Assembly (NCBI RefSeq): GCF_017498545.1
Contig: NZ_CP071793.1
Location: 6,399,001-6,463,000, forward strand
Direction of reading: 5' to 3'
Origin: Sulfidibacter corallicola
Lineage (GTDB): Bacteria > Acidobacteriota > Holophagae > Acanthopleuribacterales > Acanthopleuribacteraceae
Length of the DNA stretch: 64,000 bases
Numbering within the stretch: position 1 is the stretch's first letter; each line of letters opens with the position of its first letter. The notes under the pieces were generated by a model that saw only the letters and a list, made by a program, of their open reading frames with translations, was not told the origin of the DNA and searched no databases. The position numbers and the translations under genes were made by a program. Positions 42,875 through 51,798 of this stretch are shown piece after piece.

Positions 42875-43963
42875 ATGAATCCTTTTCGTACCACCGCGAC
42901 AGGTTTGGTCTGGTTTGGCTTCTCCGTGGCTTTTCCTGGATTGTTGCAGGCTCAGGACTTGGAGATCGAAGAAGAAATGACGGTGTCCCGCACGGTCGTC
43001 AACGTGCGGGTCGTCGACAATTTCGGTGCACCGATTCCCGGCCTGTCCAAGGAAAATTTTCTGCTCAAGATCGAGGGCAAGGAAGTTCCGATCATCCAGG
43101 TGGAATACGTCGATCTCAACGAGGTGGTGCCGGAGGTGGTGCCCGAGATCGTGCCGAAAGAAGATCCCGAGGCAGACTTCGAGTTCATCGACGAGATGGG
43201 CCCGCGTCCGGGAGAGCCGGGCTACGGTAAGGAAAAGCTCAACGTGGTATTGATTCAGGGCTCGATCAACCCCGAGAGGCAGTACGGGTTGATGCGATCC
43301 CATCACTTCGCGAAGAAGGTCGTCAGCAGTCTCCCGCCCGATTCCTACACCGCGGTGTTCTCGTTTCACACCCACCTCCAGTTCAAGTGTGATTTCACCC
43401 GCGACAAAGAGCTGCTCCACGACGCCGTGTGGGAAGCGGTGGAGCGCGATTCGGAGGTGGTGTTCCAGGCGGCCAATCACCCCAGCGTCACGGCCCATTT
43501 CAGCGAGGCGCGCGGGAAGGAGGTCGCCAACGTAGAAGACGCCTTCCTGGAAATCGCGCGGGTGTTACGCAACTTCAACGGTTTCAAGAACCTGGTCTAC
43601 GTGGGGTGGGGCATTGGCGAGTGGAGCCCCACTACCGGCATGCATTACGGGTTCGAATACCATCGGGCCGTGGTCGAACTGACCCGCGCCAAGGTATCGG
43701 TTTTTTCGCTGGATCTCACGATGGCCGATTACCATTCGTTGGCGGCCGGCATGATGAAGCTCTCGGGTCAAACCGGCGGTACCTATTTCAGCCTCTACAA
43801 GTTCCCCGACCGTGCGGCCAAAATGGTATCCCGCAGCATGTCGGCCTATTATCTGATCACCTACGAGCATCCCGAGGTTCGCAAGCGCCGACCGAAGTAC
43901 AAACTCTACCTGGTCAACACGCGCGGCAGCATGATGGTTCGCGATCCCTACAACCGCGATTGA
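42875..43963 (+). CDS. secreted VWFA-related protein (acidobacterial type)
   Basis: 362 residues from ATG 42875 (AGGAG upstream), with signal peptide MNPFRTTATGLVWFGFSVAFPGLLQAQ. The segment VSRTVVNVRVVDNFGAPIPGLSKENFLLKIEGKEVPI is the hallmark of VWFA-related proteins abundant in Acidobacteria (TIGR03436 type). The vWA-like part follows with NVVLIQGSINPERQ and ends with LITYEHPEVRKRRPKYKLYL. The metal-site DxSxS is not obvious. Family function unknown; likely periplasmic or surface. Confidence 0.85.
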   Translation: MNPFRTTATGLVWFGFSVAFPGLLQAQDLEIEEEMTVSRTVVNVRVVDNFGAPIPGLSKENFLLKIEGKEVPIIQVEYVDLNEVVPEVVPEIVPKEDPEADFEFIDEMGPRPGEPGYGKEKLNVVLIQGSINPERQYGLMRSHHFAKKVVSSLPPDSYTAVFSFHTHLQFKCDFTRDKELLHDAVWEAVERDSEVVFQAANHPSVTAHFSEARGKEVANVEDAFLEIARVLRNFNGFKNLVYVGWGIGEWSPTTGMHYGFEYHRAVVELTRAKVSVFSLDLTMADYHSLAAGMMKLSGQTGGTYFSLYKFPDRAAKMVSRSMSAYYLITYEHPEVRKRRPKYKLYLVNTRGSMMVRDPYNRD

Positions 43964-43967
43964 AGGA

Positions 43968-44996
43968 TCAGTGGCTGTCGGCCAGCTCGCCCGCGATGTT
44001 CTTGCTGATCATGGATTTGATCTTTTCCGGCGCCAGTCCGTAGCTTTTGAGCACCATCAATTTGGTGACCATCGCTTCACGCGTCATGTCCAACCCGTCG
44101 CCGACGCCCATCTCCAACATGGCGCGGCCCGGTGCATAGGTGCCGAGCATGACTCGACCACGGGGCACCTGGCTGCGAATGAACACCATGCCGCCTTTTT
44201 CGATGAATTCGGCGAAGATGTCGCGGATGGGCTTGTCGAACGGCATGTTGCCGGTCCCGAACGCTTCCAGGATGACACCCCACTGATGTTCCAGGGCGGG
44301 GGCCAGTGATTCGAAATCCAAACCGGGAACCCAGGGTAATACCCAGGGCGCGGAGGGCAGCGAGCCGGGGATGGGGCGATAGATGGTGGGCCGTCGGGTT
44401 TGCGGCCAAAACAGGGCCTCGTTCCATTCCCAGCTAATGCCGGCCCGACCCAGCGCCGGGTAATTTGGGCTGTTGAAGCCGTCGAAGTCGCCAATGGCGG
44501 ATTTGGTGGCGCGGTTGCCGCGATAGGCGGTGTTGTGAAAGAACACCATCACCTCGACAGGTCCCTCGAGCGCCGTCTCGAATGCGCCGAGCACGTTGTT
44601 GCGTGCATCGGTGCGGAGTTCCGCCAATGGGCGCTGGCCTCCGGTGAGCACCACTGGAACCGTCAGGCCGGGGAGTAGGAAAGACAGGGCCGAGGCGGTG
44701 AAGGCCAGCGTGTCGGTCCCGTGCAATACCACGATGCCGTCGCATTCGCCGTTCTCCTGGGCTCGTTCGATCCGGGTCGCGAGCTTCAACCAAATCGAGG
44801 GGGTCAATTGCGATGAATCCAAGTTGGCGACGATCTCGACCGTAAACGCGGCGTATTTCTCCAGCTCCGGAATCCAATAGGCCAGGTTTTGGAGAATCTG
44901 ATCCGGTTCCAAGGGGCCGCCCTGTTGGGCGCGCATGCCCAGCGTGCCACCGGTGGAAAGTACCAACACGTGCTTGCGGTTCGCGTTCTCGCTCAT
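43968..44996 (-). CDS. ansA: L-asparaginase (type I-like)
   Basis: 342 residues without signal peptide. The two catalytic threonine motifs are present: LSTGGTLGM (near residue 15) and VVLHGTDTLAFTA (T94-D95), plus the type I block LTGGQRPLAELRTDARNNV. The enzyme hydrolyses asparagine to aspartate and ammonia in the cytoplasm. It ends four bases from the convergent VWFA-related gene. Confidence 0.9.
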   Translation of the reverse strand: MSENANRKHVLVLSTGGTLGMRAQQGGPLEPDQILQNLAYWIPELEKYAAFTVEIVANLDSSQLTPSIWLKLATRIERAQENGECDGIVVLHGTDTLAFTASALSFLLPGLTVPVVLTGGQRPLAELRTDARNNVLGAFETALEGPVEVMVFFHNTAYRGNRATKSAIGDFDGFNSPNYPALGRAGISWEWNEALFWPQTRRPTIYRPIPGSLPSAPWVLPWVPGLDFESLAPALEHQWGVILEAFGTGNMPFDKPIRDIFAEFIEKGGMVFIRSQVPRGRVMLGTYAPGRAMLEMGVGDGLDMTREAMVTKLMVLKSYGLAPEKIKSMISKNIAGELADSH

Positions 44997-45132
44997 CGTC
45001 CCATTCCTTTGACGTTCTCATTGGCGCCGATGGCAGGTTCGTCGCCGGGCGATCTGACCGTGATTCTAAACGAAAGCCGATGGGGATGAACCCGCAAACT
45101 GGGGTTTCTTCACCGGTTCGGGGCCCAGACGC

Positions 45133-45159
45133 AAAAAAGCCCCGAGATTGACTCAGGGC
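45133..45159 (-). terminator. minus-strand terminator
   Basis: Read leftward, GCCCTGAG (from 45159) pairs with CTCGGGGC (to 45139), seven pairs with one mismatch around TCAAT, followed by TTTTTT (45138-45133). It would end transcripts coming from the GTPase operon or the open frame at 45274-45588. Confidence 0.75.
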
Positions 45160-45273
45160 CTTGGGACTATCGGCCCCCGGGATCGGGGCCAGGCGTCGTG
45201 GAAGTAGAGGTCGAGGGGGAAAGTAAATCGGTTTCGCAAACAGGCGCCGAACGGTGGCAAACAAAAAGGGAAC

Positions 45274-45588
45274 CTATGGAAACATGATGAAGCGAGACCC
45301 GAAATTTGGAAGGAACGGTTTTGCGGGAGTCAATGGTAGGGTAACAAAGTGGAGTTTTTCAAGAAGAGGGTTGGGTATGAAGGAGGTCTCTTCCGAATCC
45401 ATAGGTTCAATGGCCTTCTTGGCGAAAAGTGTGCCACTAAAGCCAAGATGCAGGGTGGCGTCTTCGATTTCAAGTGTTGTCGCGAAACAATGCTGGGAGA
45501 CTGGGGTTTCGGTTAATTTATCATCTGTGAAATCAGGTGGTTTGGCGGTTTTGCGGGCAGGGTTAATATTGTGTAAATGTATGCTGGA
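45274..45588 (-). pseudogene. possible gene remnant, open frame without a start codon
   Basis: The frame from just after TGA (45591-45589) to TAG (45276-45274) is open for 104 codons and reads like protein: NPARKTAKPPDFTDDKLTE, then TLEIEDATLHLGFSGTLFA, and ending FLPNFGSRFIMFP. The only ATG near the start side would give 42 residues (MDSEETSFIPNP). No ATG, GTG or TTG precedes the conserved-looking part. It may be a decayed gene fragment or chance. Its GC content is lower than the neighbouring genes. Confidence 0.3.
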
Positions 45589-45645
45589 TCACCAAGGGTT
45601 CGCGCTGGAAAACCGCGTGGCCATGTCCAGTGGATTCCGTTCCCC

Positions 45646-47148
45646 TTACGATTGAATCCCCCGTGGGAACAGCGTCGCGAGCACCCGGGTCAACACTTTC
45701 CCGAACAACGTCTCGAATTGTTTGTGGAAGGATTTGATCGCCTCTTCGTCATGCTCGGGGCTCGCTGCCATTTTGCACAGCGTTCCGATGTCGCGTTCCA
45801 GATCCCGCGTGTGTCGCTCTACCAGAATGGTCAGATACTGGTTGGGTTCCTCCGCCTTGAGCGGGCCCTTGCCGCGACCGTGGTGGCTCGTCACCAGGTA
45901 GTAGGTGATCGTGAGCTTGAAGAATTGGATCAGGGCGGGCTTTTTCCAACTGACGCGGCCGCGCGGCAACCGATTCATGACGGAGGCATAGGAGGCGCCA
46001 CCGAGATACCCGCCCAGGAATCCCAGGAGCGCGCCGCCGCCGACGGTCAAGCCGCCGCTCATCAAATCGGCCGCCAATCCGGTGCCGGCTCCGGAAAGGG
46101 CGCCTGCGAGCAAACCGGAGCGTGTTTCGGAGAGGGCTTTGCCCGCAAGGCCGGCCAGTTGCTGGATATCCGCCTGAAGCCGGGCTTGGCCGGATGACTC
46201 GATGTGGAACAGGGCGATCAGGTGATCGAGATAGGCGTCCATCTGGTTTTGCAGCTCGGCCAACAGGGCGTGAAACGTCTCGGCCTTGCCCTGATCGGGT
46301 CGTTGTTTCGTGTGCTGGCGGCATGCGAACAGAAAGAGTCGCCCGGCCTGTTCGATGGCGGAGGTCTTGATTTGTTCGTATTGGCGGACCCACTGGTTGC
46401 GGATCATGGCGAGCGCGGTTTGTTTGTCGGGTGTCAGGTGTGGTTCGATCAGGTCCATCAGGCGCAATTCCTGGTGCCAGGCGCGGGTGAACGCGTCGAG
46501 AACCAGCACGTTGCAGAGACATGGATAGCGCGAAAACGATTGTTTCCAGCGGTTTTCCAGCTCCTTCATGCGCAGCGGCGTCGGGTCTCGATCCCAATCG
46601 ACCTGATTCAAAATCATGATGACGGGCTTTTCCAATGCTTGAAGCAACTCCAACTCGGCATTGACATAGGCCGCGTCCTCGGGTTCCTCGCGCACGTTGA
46701 CCAGGTAGAGCACCAGGTCGGCCTCGCTGCGCACGTTGCGAGCCGCCTCGAGCGAGCAGTAGAGGGAGCGGTTGAAAAATCGATCGACGACCTCGTTCAT
46801 GATCCAGCCTGCCGCGCCGTTCTCGCGGCGAAGCCGTTTCAGGAGCTTGCCGATATGCCCGAAACCCGGTGTGTCCCAGAGGATCAAGGCGGCTTTGTGG
46901 GTGTGGATCATCTCCCTGCGCGACGCCGTTTCGGTCACGTGTTCGCGATCGGCCACCTCGCCGACGTCCTCACCCAACAGCGTGCGCGCGAGGGTGGTCT
47001 TGCCGATGTTGGTGTGCGACACCAGGCTCAACACGATTTCGGTTCGTCGCTCGGAGGCTTCCTTGAAGGGTGACGGTGCCTCGAGCGACGGACCCTGGAT
47101 CTCGGTGGCGGCCATGGCGGTCAGTGACACGAGGGATCGTGGCGTCAT
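45646..47148 (-). CDS. membrane-associated GTPase with DUF3482-type C-terminus
   Basis: 500 residues from ATG 47148, overlapping the stop of the DUF2868 gene (ATGA). G1 is SHTNIGKTTLARTLLG (first Gly replaced by Ser, as in related HTNxGKT proteins), G3 WDTPGFGH, G4 LNQVD. After the G domain, a helical region leads to a glycine-rich hydrophobic stretch at about 335-385 (LLAGALSGAGTGLAADLMSGG...GGALLGFLGGYLGG), which could insert into a membrane. Its pairing with DUF2868 is the typical arrangement of this family. Role unknown. Confidence 0.85.
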   Translation of the reverse strand: MTPRSLVSLTAMAATEIQGPSLEAPSPFKEASERRTEIVLSLVSHTNIGKTTLARTLLGEDVGEVADREHVTETASRREMIHTHKAALILWDTPGFGHIGKLLKRLRRENGAAGWIMNEVVDRFFNRSLYCSLEAARNVRSEADLVLYLVNVREEPEDAAYVNAELELLQALEKPVIMILNQVDWDRDPTPLRMKELENRWKQSFSRYPCLCNVLVLDAFTRAWHQELRLMDLIEPHLTPDKQTALAMIRNQWVRQYEQIKTSAIEQAGRLFLFACRQHTKQRPDQGKAETFHALLAELQNQMDAYLDHLIALFHIESSGQARLQADIQQLAGLAGKALSETRSGLLAGALSGAGTGLAADLMSGGLTVGGGALLGFLGGYLGGASYASVMNRLPRGRVSWKKPALIQFFKLTITYYLVTSHHGRGKGPLKAEEPNQYLTILVERHTRDLERDIGTLCKMAASPEHDEEAIKSFHKQFETLFGKVLTRVLATLFPRGIQS

Positions 47149-48623
47149 TGCGGTCTCCAAAGGGTTTGGGCAATGGAAGTCAGGCTCGTCTCGGAGAAGG
47201 ACTCGGGATTCGAAAGGTCGGTCCAGTAGCTGTGGACCACTTCTGCGGATTCGAGTACGCGTTGCCATGCGGTTCGGCGTTCCTCGGCGCGATCGAGAGG
47301 TATTTTTTGGTGGTCGACGACGATCAACAGTGTGCAGTCCGAAGGGTGGTCCGACAGGAATGTCGTCAGGTGACGGACGAAGGCGCCGTGCACTTCCGTT
47401 TCCGGCGTTTGGGCGCCGTTGAACACCAGGACGACGGCAAGGGTGACGGGATGCTCGTTTGGGGCGGGAGGCTCCAGGGGCACTTCGTCTTCGCCCCACT
47501 CTATCTTGTCCAGGCGTATTCGGGACAGGCGTTGGCCCCACAATTCGCGTGCGAGCCTTTCGAGCCGCGGGGTCGTACTCCGATCCGGCGTGTAGCCATA
47601 GAGCCAAATTCGGACCTGTGCGGCCTCTCCGCGCAGTGCCGAAAGCCAACGCCGGAAAGGATCGACAGCGGTATCCAAGGCGAACCCTTGGCGGCGAAAC
47701 CGGCGATGCCGCCCGCTTTGCCAAAACAGCATCGCCAGCCGGGGGATTGCGATGTAGATCAGCGCGCTCAGGGCGAACAGGTGGATCCAGTCACCCGCGT
47801 GGGCGCTTTGGGCCAGGGGTGGGAGGCCATCTGGAAATATCCAGAGCACGGGTCGGAACACCCAGCTCAGAAATTGGCGCAGCGTTTCCTGGTCGCGGAT
47901 GAAGGTGGAACTCCAGGTGAATGAATAGGCCTGGACCAGGGCCCTGAAATACAGGCCCAGAACAACCCCGAGCGCAAAAAAGATTGCCAGCAGGTGGAGC
48001 AACATGGCGACGCGCGCGTGGGCGAACCGCCCGCACTGGTGAAACCAGAGCTCCAAAAAGCGGAGGCGCGCGGTTTGTCGCACCCGGCTTTGCTCGCGAT
48101 TCAAGGTGGTGTCGTCCCGGGAAAAGCGGGCCGTCAATCGCGGTATCGTCTTGATCAACTGGGGCAGCAGCCAGGAAATCGGATTTTTGGTGCCCCGGCG
48201 TTTCCAACCGAACAGCCCCAGCGAGACCATCGCCAAATAAACCCCGAAATGCCATAACAAAAGCAGCATGAAGGGGTTGAGCAACAAGTTGATTTCGGGT
48301 TCCGTCCCCAGGTAGTTCGTTGCGGCACCCATCGCCAGGGCGAACACGGCGCCGAAGGAGAACGCGGCGCGAGAGGACAGGGGCACGGTCGCGAGCTTAC
48401 TCAGGTCGAGCTGGTGGCGCTGCCTGAGCCGCTCTTCCAGCCGTGTGGCGATTCGATCGAGCCACGCCGGTTCTTCGTCTTTGGCGACCGGGCCCTCCAA
48501 GTCCTCCGCGATTTCCAGGGGCAGCCGGCCCACCATGTTTTCCTGCAGCACCACCCGGTTCTCGTCCACTTCCCAGAGAGCTTGGAGCAACAGCAGACGT
48601 TTCGTTTGGGGTTCGTCCAGCAT
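47145..48623 (-). CDS. DUF2868 membrane protein
   Basis: 492 residues. Starts LLLLQALWEVDENRVVLQE, the DUF2868 signature, followed by four membrane segments (roughly residues 85-105, 115-135, 205-230 and 270-290 region), and a cytoplasmic C-terminal half with VTLAVVLVFNGAQTPETEVHGAFV resembling a degenerate nucleotide-binding fold. Sits between the diguanylate cyclase (8-base gap) and the GTPase (4-base overlap), so the three are co-transcribed. Function unknown. Confidence 0.85.
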   Translation of the reverse strand: MLDEPQTKRLLLLQALWEVDENRVVLQENMVGRLPLEIAEDLEGPVAKDEEPAWLDRIATRLEERLRQRHQLDLSKLATVPLSSRAAFSFGAVFALAMGAATNYLGTEPEINLLLNPFMLLLLWHFGVYLAMVSLGLFGWKRRGTKNPISWLLPQLIKTIPRLTARFSRDDTTLNREQSRVRQTARLRFLELWFHQCGRFAHARVAMLLHLLAIFFALGVVLGLYFRALVQAYSFTWSSTFIRDQETLRQFLSWVFRPVLWIFPDGLPPLAQSAHAGDWIHLFALSALIYIAIPRLAMLFWQSGRHRRFRRQGFALDTAVDPFRRWLSALRGEAAQVRIWLYGYTPDRSTTPRLERLARELWGQRLSRIRLDKIEWGEDEVPLEPPAPNEHPVTLAVVLVFNGAQTPETEVHGAFVRHLTTFLSDHPSDCTLLIVVDHQKIPLDRAEERRTAWQRVLESAEVVHSYWTDLSNPESFSETSLTSIAQTLWRPQ

Positions 48624-48631
48624 CGCGTCCG

Positions 48632-50176
48632 TCAGGGCGAATCGGCGAGGTCCAGATCGTCCGCCGCCTGGACCTGGTTACGGCCGTTCTCCTTGGCGAA
48701 GTAGAGCGCTTTGTCGGCCTGGTCGACGAAGGCGCTGACGTTGTTCTGCATCCAGGGCTGGTAGGTGGCCAGACCGGCACTGATGGTCACGTTGATGCTC
48801 AAGTTGTCCTTTTCGACCACCATCGACTCGATCGATTGGCGGAGACGCTCGGCGAACTGGCGGCAGCCGTCGAGTTCGGTTTCCGGAAGCAGGATCAAGA
48901 ACTCTTCTCCGCCGTAACGGGCCGCGATATCCGTGGCTCGGGTACTCTCGCGGATGACATTGGAGACGCCCACCAGGACCTGATCGCCGGCGAGGTGGCC
49001 GTAGGTGTCGTTCACCTTCTTGAAAAAGTCCACATCGAGGAGGATCATGCTGCACGCGCGGGTGTATCGACTGGAGCGTCCCATCTCCTCGTAGATCCGC
49101 TTGTCGGCGTACTTGCGGTTGTAGAGCCGGCTCAAGTCGTCGGTCACTGCCTGGGTGTACAGGCGGGCGTTCTCCAGGGCGATGGCCGTCTGGCAGGAGA
49201 AAGCGTTGAGAAATTCGGTTTGATGGCGATGGAAGGCGCCTGGCGTGCGCAGGTTGTCCAGGTAGATCACACCCGAGATTTTTTCTTCCTGCTTGAGCGG
49301 AATGCACACCACACTGCGAATGCGCGAGGCCATGATCGACTGCGACGACTTGAAGCGAGGATCCTTGAGGGCATCGTCGATGAAATCGATTTGCTGCCGT
49401 TCGAAGCAGCTCTTGGCGATGGTTTGGCTGAAGGTGAAGTCGAAATCCAGGGCCGATTGGTCGGCGCGGTCGAAGCGGTGGGTCACCATCGACTTGAGTA
49501 CCCCGTGGCGCGGGTCGTACAGCAGGATGAAGCCGCGATCAGCCCCCAAAACCTTGACCACCATCTTGAGTGCGGTGCTCAGGAGTTGGTTGGCGTCGAG
49601 AATCTGCCCGATTTCCTGATTGATCTGCTGCAGGACTTCGTGTTCGCGGAACTTGGATTCCACGTAATGGGTCAGTTCCTTGACCTCGTCGTCGAGCCCG
49701 CTTTTGAGCACGCCCAGCTTCTCCGCATCGTCCACGCTGGATTCGAACAGGTGGTACAGGCGGTTGCGAATCCCCTCGATCTCCTGAGTCCACTTCAGGC
49801 TGGAGAAATTGATGACCAGGGTTTGGGTGGTATCGCCGCGCACGTCATCGGGTGCTTCCGAAATATCCTGCAGACGAACGGGCAGGCGGCCCAGGAAGAT
49901 CTGGTCGCCGGGCGCGAGGGCGAAGGATTGATGGGGTTCCAGCATTTGACCATTGACCTTGGTGCCGTTGCTCGATCCCAAATCTTCCAAATGGTAGATG
50001 TTGTCGGCACTGAACAGGCGCGCGTGGTGGCGGGAAATACTGGATTCCTCGATGGTGAGGTCGCAATCCGGATCTCGGCCGATCGTGTAATCGCCGGCCG
50101 TCAACGAGAACTGTTCCGTTTGCCCGTTCTGGGTCCAACGAAGCACCAAGCCGGACTCTTGGGATTCTGTCTCCAT
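48632..50176 (-). CDS. FHA-GAF-GGDEF diguanylate cyclase
   Basis: 514 residues. FHA domain at 1-110 (GRDPDCDLTIEESSISRHHARL, LGSSNGTKVNG), GAF domain at about 180-335 (GADRGFILLYDPRHG, VCIPLKQEEKISGVIYLDN), GGDEF at 340-505 with the active-site GGEEF at 422-426. An inhibitory I-site RATD (413-416) sits exactly five residues before it. It should make c-di-GMP with product inhibition, gated by a phosphothreonine-binding FHA and a ligand-binding GAF. First gene of the operon with DUF2868 and the GTPase. Confidence 0.93.
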   Translation of the reverse strand: METESQESGLVLRWTQNGQTEQFSLTAGDYTIGRDPDCDLTIEESSISRHHARLFSADNIYHLEDLGSSNGTKVNGQMLEPHQSFALAPGDQIFLGRLPVRLQDISEAPDDVRGDTTQTLVINFSSLKWTQEIEGIRNRLYHLFESSVDDAEKLGVLKSGLDDEVKELTHYVESKFREHEVLQQINQEIGQILDANQLLSTALKMVVKVLGADRGFILLYDPRHGVLKSMVTHRFDRADQSALDFDFTFSQTIAKSCFERQQIDFIDDALKDPRFKSSQSIMASRIRSVVCIPLKQEEKISGVIYLDNLRTPGAFHRHQTEFLNAFSCQTAIALENARLYTQAVTDDLSRLYNRKYADKRIYEEMGRSSRYTRACSMILLDVDFFKKVNDTYGHLAGDQVLVGVSNVIRESTRATDIAARYGGEEFLILLPETELDGCRQFAERLRQSIESMVVEKDNLSINVTISAGLATYQPWMQNNVSAFVDQADKALYFAKENGRNQVQAADDLDLADSP

Positions 50177-50686
50177 GTAAACCCGCCCGTAAAAAACTGA
50201 CCGTTCCCTGGCACTTTGTGACCGAACCGCCTATCGTCAGCCCGATCCAAGCCGGGAACGCGCATTGTGAATCATGGTTTTGAACCATGAACAGAAATGT
50301 TTCCTTGAAACTAGCACAATTCAGGAGTGCTCGCTAGTGCCCATCCGGAAACGGAAACGTCGCCAACTCCCTGCATGGAAGCTGGATGGACGAGGCACCG
50401 AGTCTCTGACGGGACCTTCTCTCGAAGCGATATTCACCGGTAGGGGACCGCCGTTCGATACCCGTGGGGAAGGGACCGAACGACAGTGAGCGATTCGGGC
50501 GATCGGGTGCCGAAACACGCCGGAACCGAAGAGATGGGCGACCCGTCGTGCATGGCGGCGCGCAGGTCGCGATGACGATTCGATTTTTACTCGCTTTTCT
50601 CGCGCCCATCTCGAAACGGACCTATCACGACAACCCAGGCGGCCGGCCAGGATGGGCACGACCCCAAGGCCCGTGACATCGGGCGA
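50177..50686. other. intergenic region with an inverted repeat
   Basis: 510 bases upstream of the cyclase gene and downstream of the sco gene, no protein-like frame. TCATGGTT-TTG-AACCATGA lies at 50272-50290, about 100 bases upstream of the cyclase start. Nothing else recognised. Confidence 0.5.
50272..50290. promoter_or_regulatory. perfect inverted repeat, possible operator
   Basis: TCATGGTT (50272-50279), TTG spacer, AACCATGA (50283-50290). An 8-bp perfect dyad with short spacing is typical of a dimeric repressor site. It is in the putative promoter region of the FHA-GAF-GGDEF operon. Confidence 0.4.
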
Positions 50687-51307
50687 TCAGGTGTTGTCGC
50701 TGCCTTTGGCGGGAACCGGTTCCCGAAGCAGGCGGTCGATATCTTTCTTGAGCTGGGTGATCTCTTCGGGATCGGTGCCTTCGTAGTAGCCGCGAATCTT
50801 TTGGTTGCGGTCGACCAGGATGAATTTCTGGCTGTGATTCAACAGGTTGTCGGGATCACCCACCTTGAATCCATCGACCGCCACCCGCAACAGCTCGTCG
50901 GCGGCGCCCGTCAAAAAGTGCCAACGATCGGTGTCGGCTTTCAGTTTGGTGGCGTACTTGGCCAGTTCCTCCGGTGTGTCGTGATCCGGATAGACCGTGA
51001 AATTCACCAGGCGCAGGTCCGTGCGTTCGCGGTAATGGGTCTGAAGTTCGCCCATGTGGCCGGACATGGCGGGACAGGGGCCCGCGCAGGTGGAAAAGAA
51101 GAAGTCGGCCACCCAGACCTTCCCGTCCAGGGTGTCGGACGGGAACGCCTCGCCCCTGGTATCCGTGAACCGGAAGTCGGGTGCTTCGCCGTGCACCGGC
51201 AGCGGCGCGGCCATCACCTTTGGCTCGTACAGGAAAAAAGCACCTACGCTAATCAAGAACATGAGAAAAAAACCGGAAAAAACGACGGTAAGCGATTTCG
51301 TCGACAT
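50687..51307 (-). CDS. SCO1/SenC family copper-binding/thioredoxin-like protein
   Basis: 206 residues. An N-terminal membrane anchor (SLTVVFSGFFLMFLISVGAFFLYEP) is followed by a thioredoxin fold with the copper motif C74-x3-C78 (FSTCAGPCP) and the third ligand H158 (LLNHSQKFILVD). Sco proteins deliver copper to the CuA site of cytochrome oxidase. Start after GAGGAAGGATC. No oxidase gene is nearby. Confidence 0.92.
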   Translation of the reverse strand: MSTKSLTVVFSGFFLMFLISVGAFFLYEPKVMAAPLPVHGEAPDFRFTDTRGEAFPSDTLDGKVWVADFFFSTCAGPCPAMSGHMGELQTHYRERTDLRLVNFTVYPDHDTPEELAKYATKLKADTDRWHFLTGAADELLRVAVDGFKVGDPDNLLNHSQKFILVDRNQKIRGYYEGTDPEEITQLKKDIDRLLREPVPAKGSDNT

Positions 51308-51463
51308 GATCCTTCCTCGGATTGAGGCCTCGTCCAGCAGGCCGGGCTACCGGTGGGGGAGGGCCGGCGCAAGGCCAAGTATAGCGCGTTCCGAGCGGAC
51401 TTCGACAACAGCTTGATCAGAGGTTTCGCCGGCGTTCGCGAACGGGTTTTTCGAAGGGCCCGC

Positions 51464-51757
51464 TCAGGCGATCGATGCTTCGTCGGCCTTTTCGTCTTCG
51501 GCGGATTTCGGGCCGCCGAAAGAGTGGCAATCCTCCGTGGGACTGCCGGAACAGCAGGGCTCCATGTTGATGCCGCAGGCTGCGCACTGTCCGTGGCCGT
51601 GAACCCAAACGATGTTCAACGGCGTGCTGCACCAGGGACAGCGATCTTCGGAAGGATTCACGTGCACCTCGATTTCGATGGTTTCCCTGTTGTCCAGGAA
51701 CGGCGTTGAAATTGAGACGAAACCTCTCGATTCGCCCGCCGCGCAGGACGAGACCAC
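51464..51757 (-). CDS. small zinc-ribbon protein
   Basis: 97 residues from GTG 51757 with GAGGAACC upstream. Core: VNPSEDRCPWCSTPLNIVWVHGHGQCAACGINMEPCCSG, i.e. CPWC...CAAC plus an extra CC, a rubredoxin-like zinc ribbon, then a Ser/Glu-rich tail. Similar small ribbons occur in many genomes without known function. It ends 156 bases before the sco gene on the same strand and starts 40 bases after the PilZ-CheX gene. Confidence 0.7.
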   Translation of the reverse strand: MVSSCAAGESRGFVSISTPFLDNRETIEIEVHVNPSEDRCPWCSTPLNIVWVHGHGQCAACGINMEPCCSGSPTEDCHSFGGPKSAEDEKADEASIA

Positions 51758-51798
51758 GGTTCCTCGCCGCCGCCGTGGCGTAGCTTGCCGGACGCCAC

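Larger units (their letters stand above)
44997..45645. other. intergenic region with a decayed open frame and a minus-strand terminator
   Basis: 650 bases between asparaginase and the GTPase gene. The right half is AT-richer than its surroundings. It holds a start-less open frame (45274-45588, minus) and a hairpin with T-run reading leftward (45133-45159). The plus-strand frame at 45254-45655 has no family-like features. Confidence 0.5.

Noticed and set aside
45254..45655. Plus-strand frame of 133 codons between asparaginase and the GTPase
   Set aside because: Ser/Gly/Lys-rich translation without family features; the minus-strand frame and the minus-strand terminator fit better.
48443..50200. 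Long plus-strand open frame (585 codons) opposite the FHA-GAF-GGDEF gene
   Set aside because: Antisense shadow; the minus strand carries intact FHA, GAF and GGEEF motifs.
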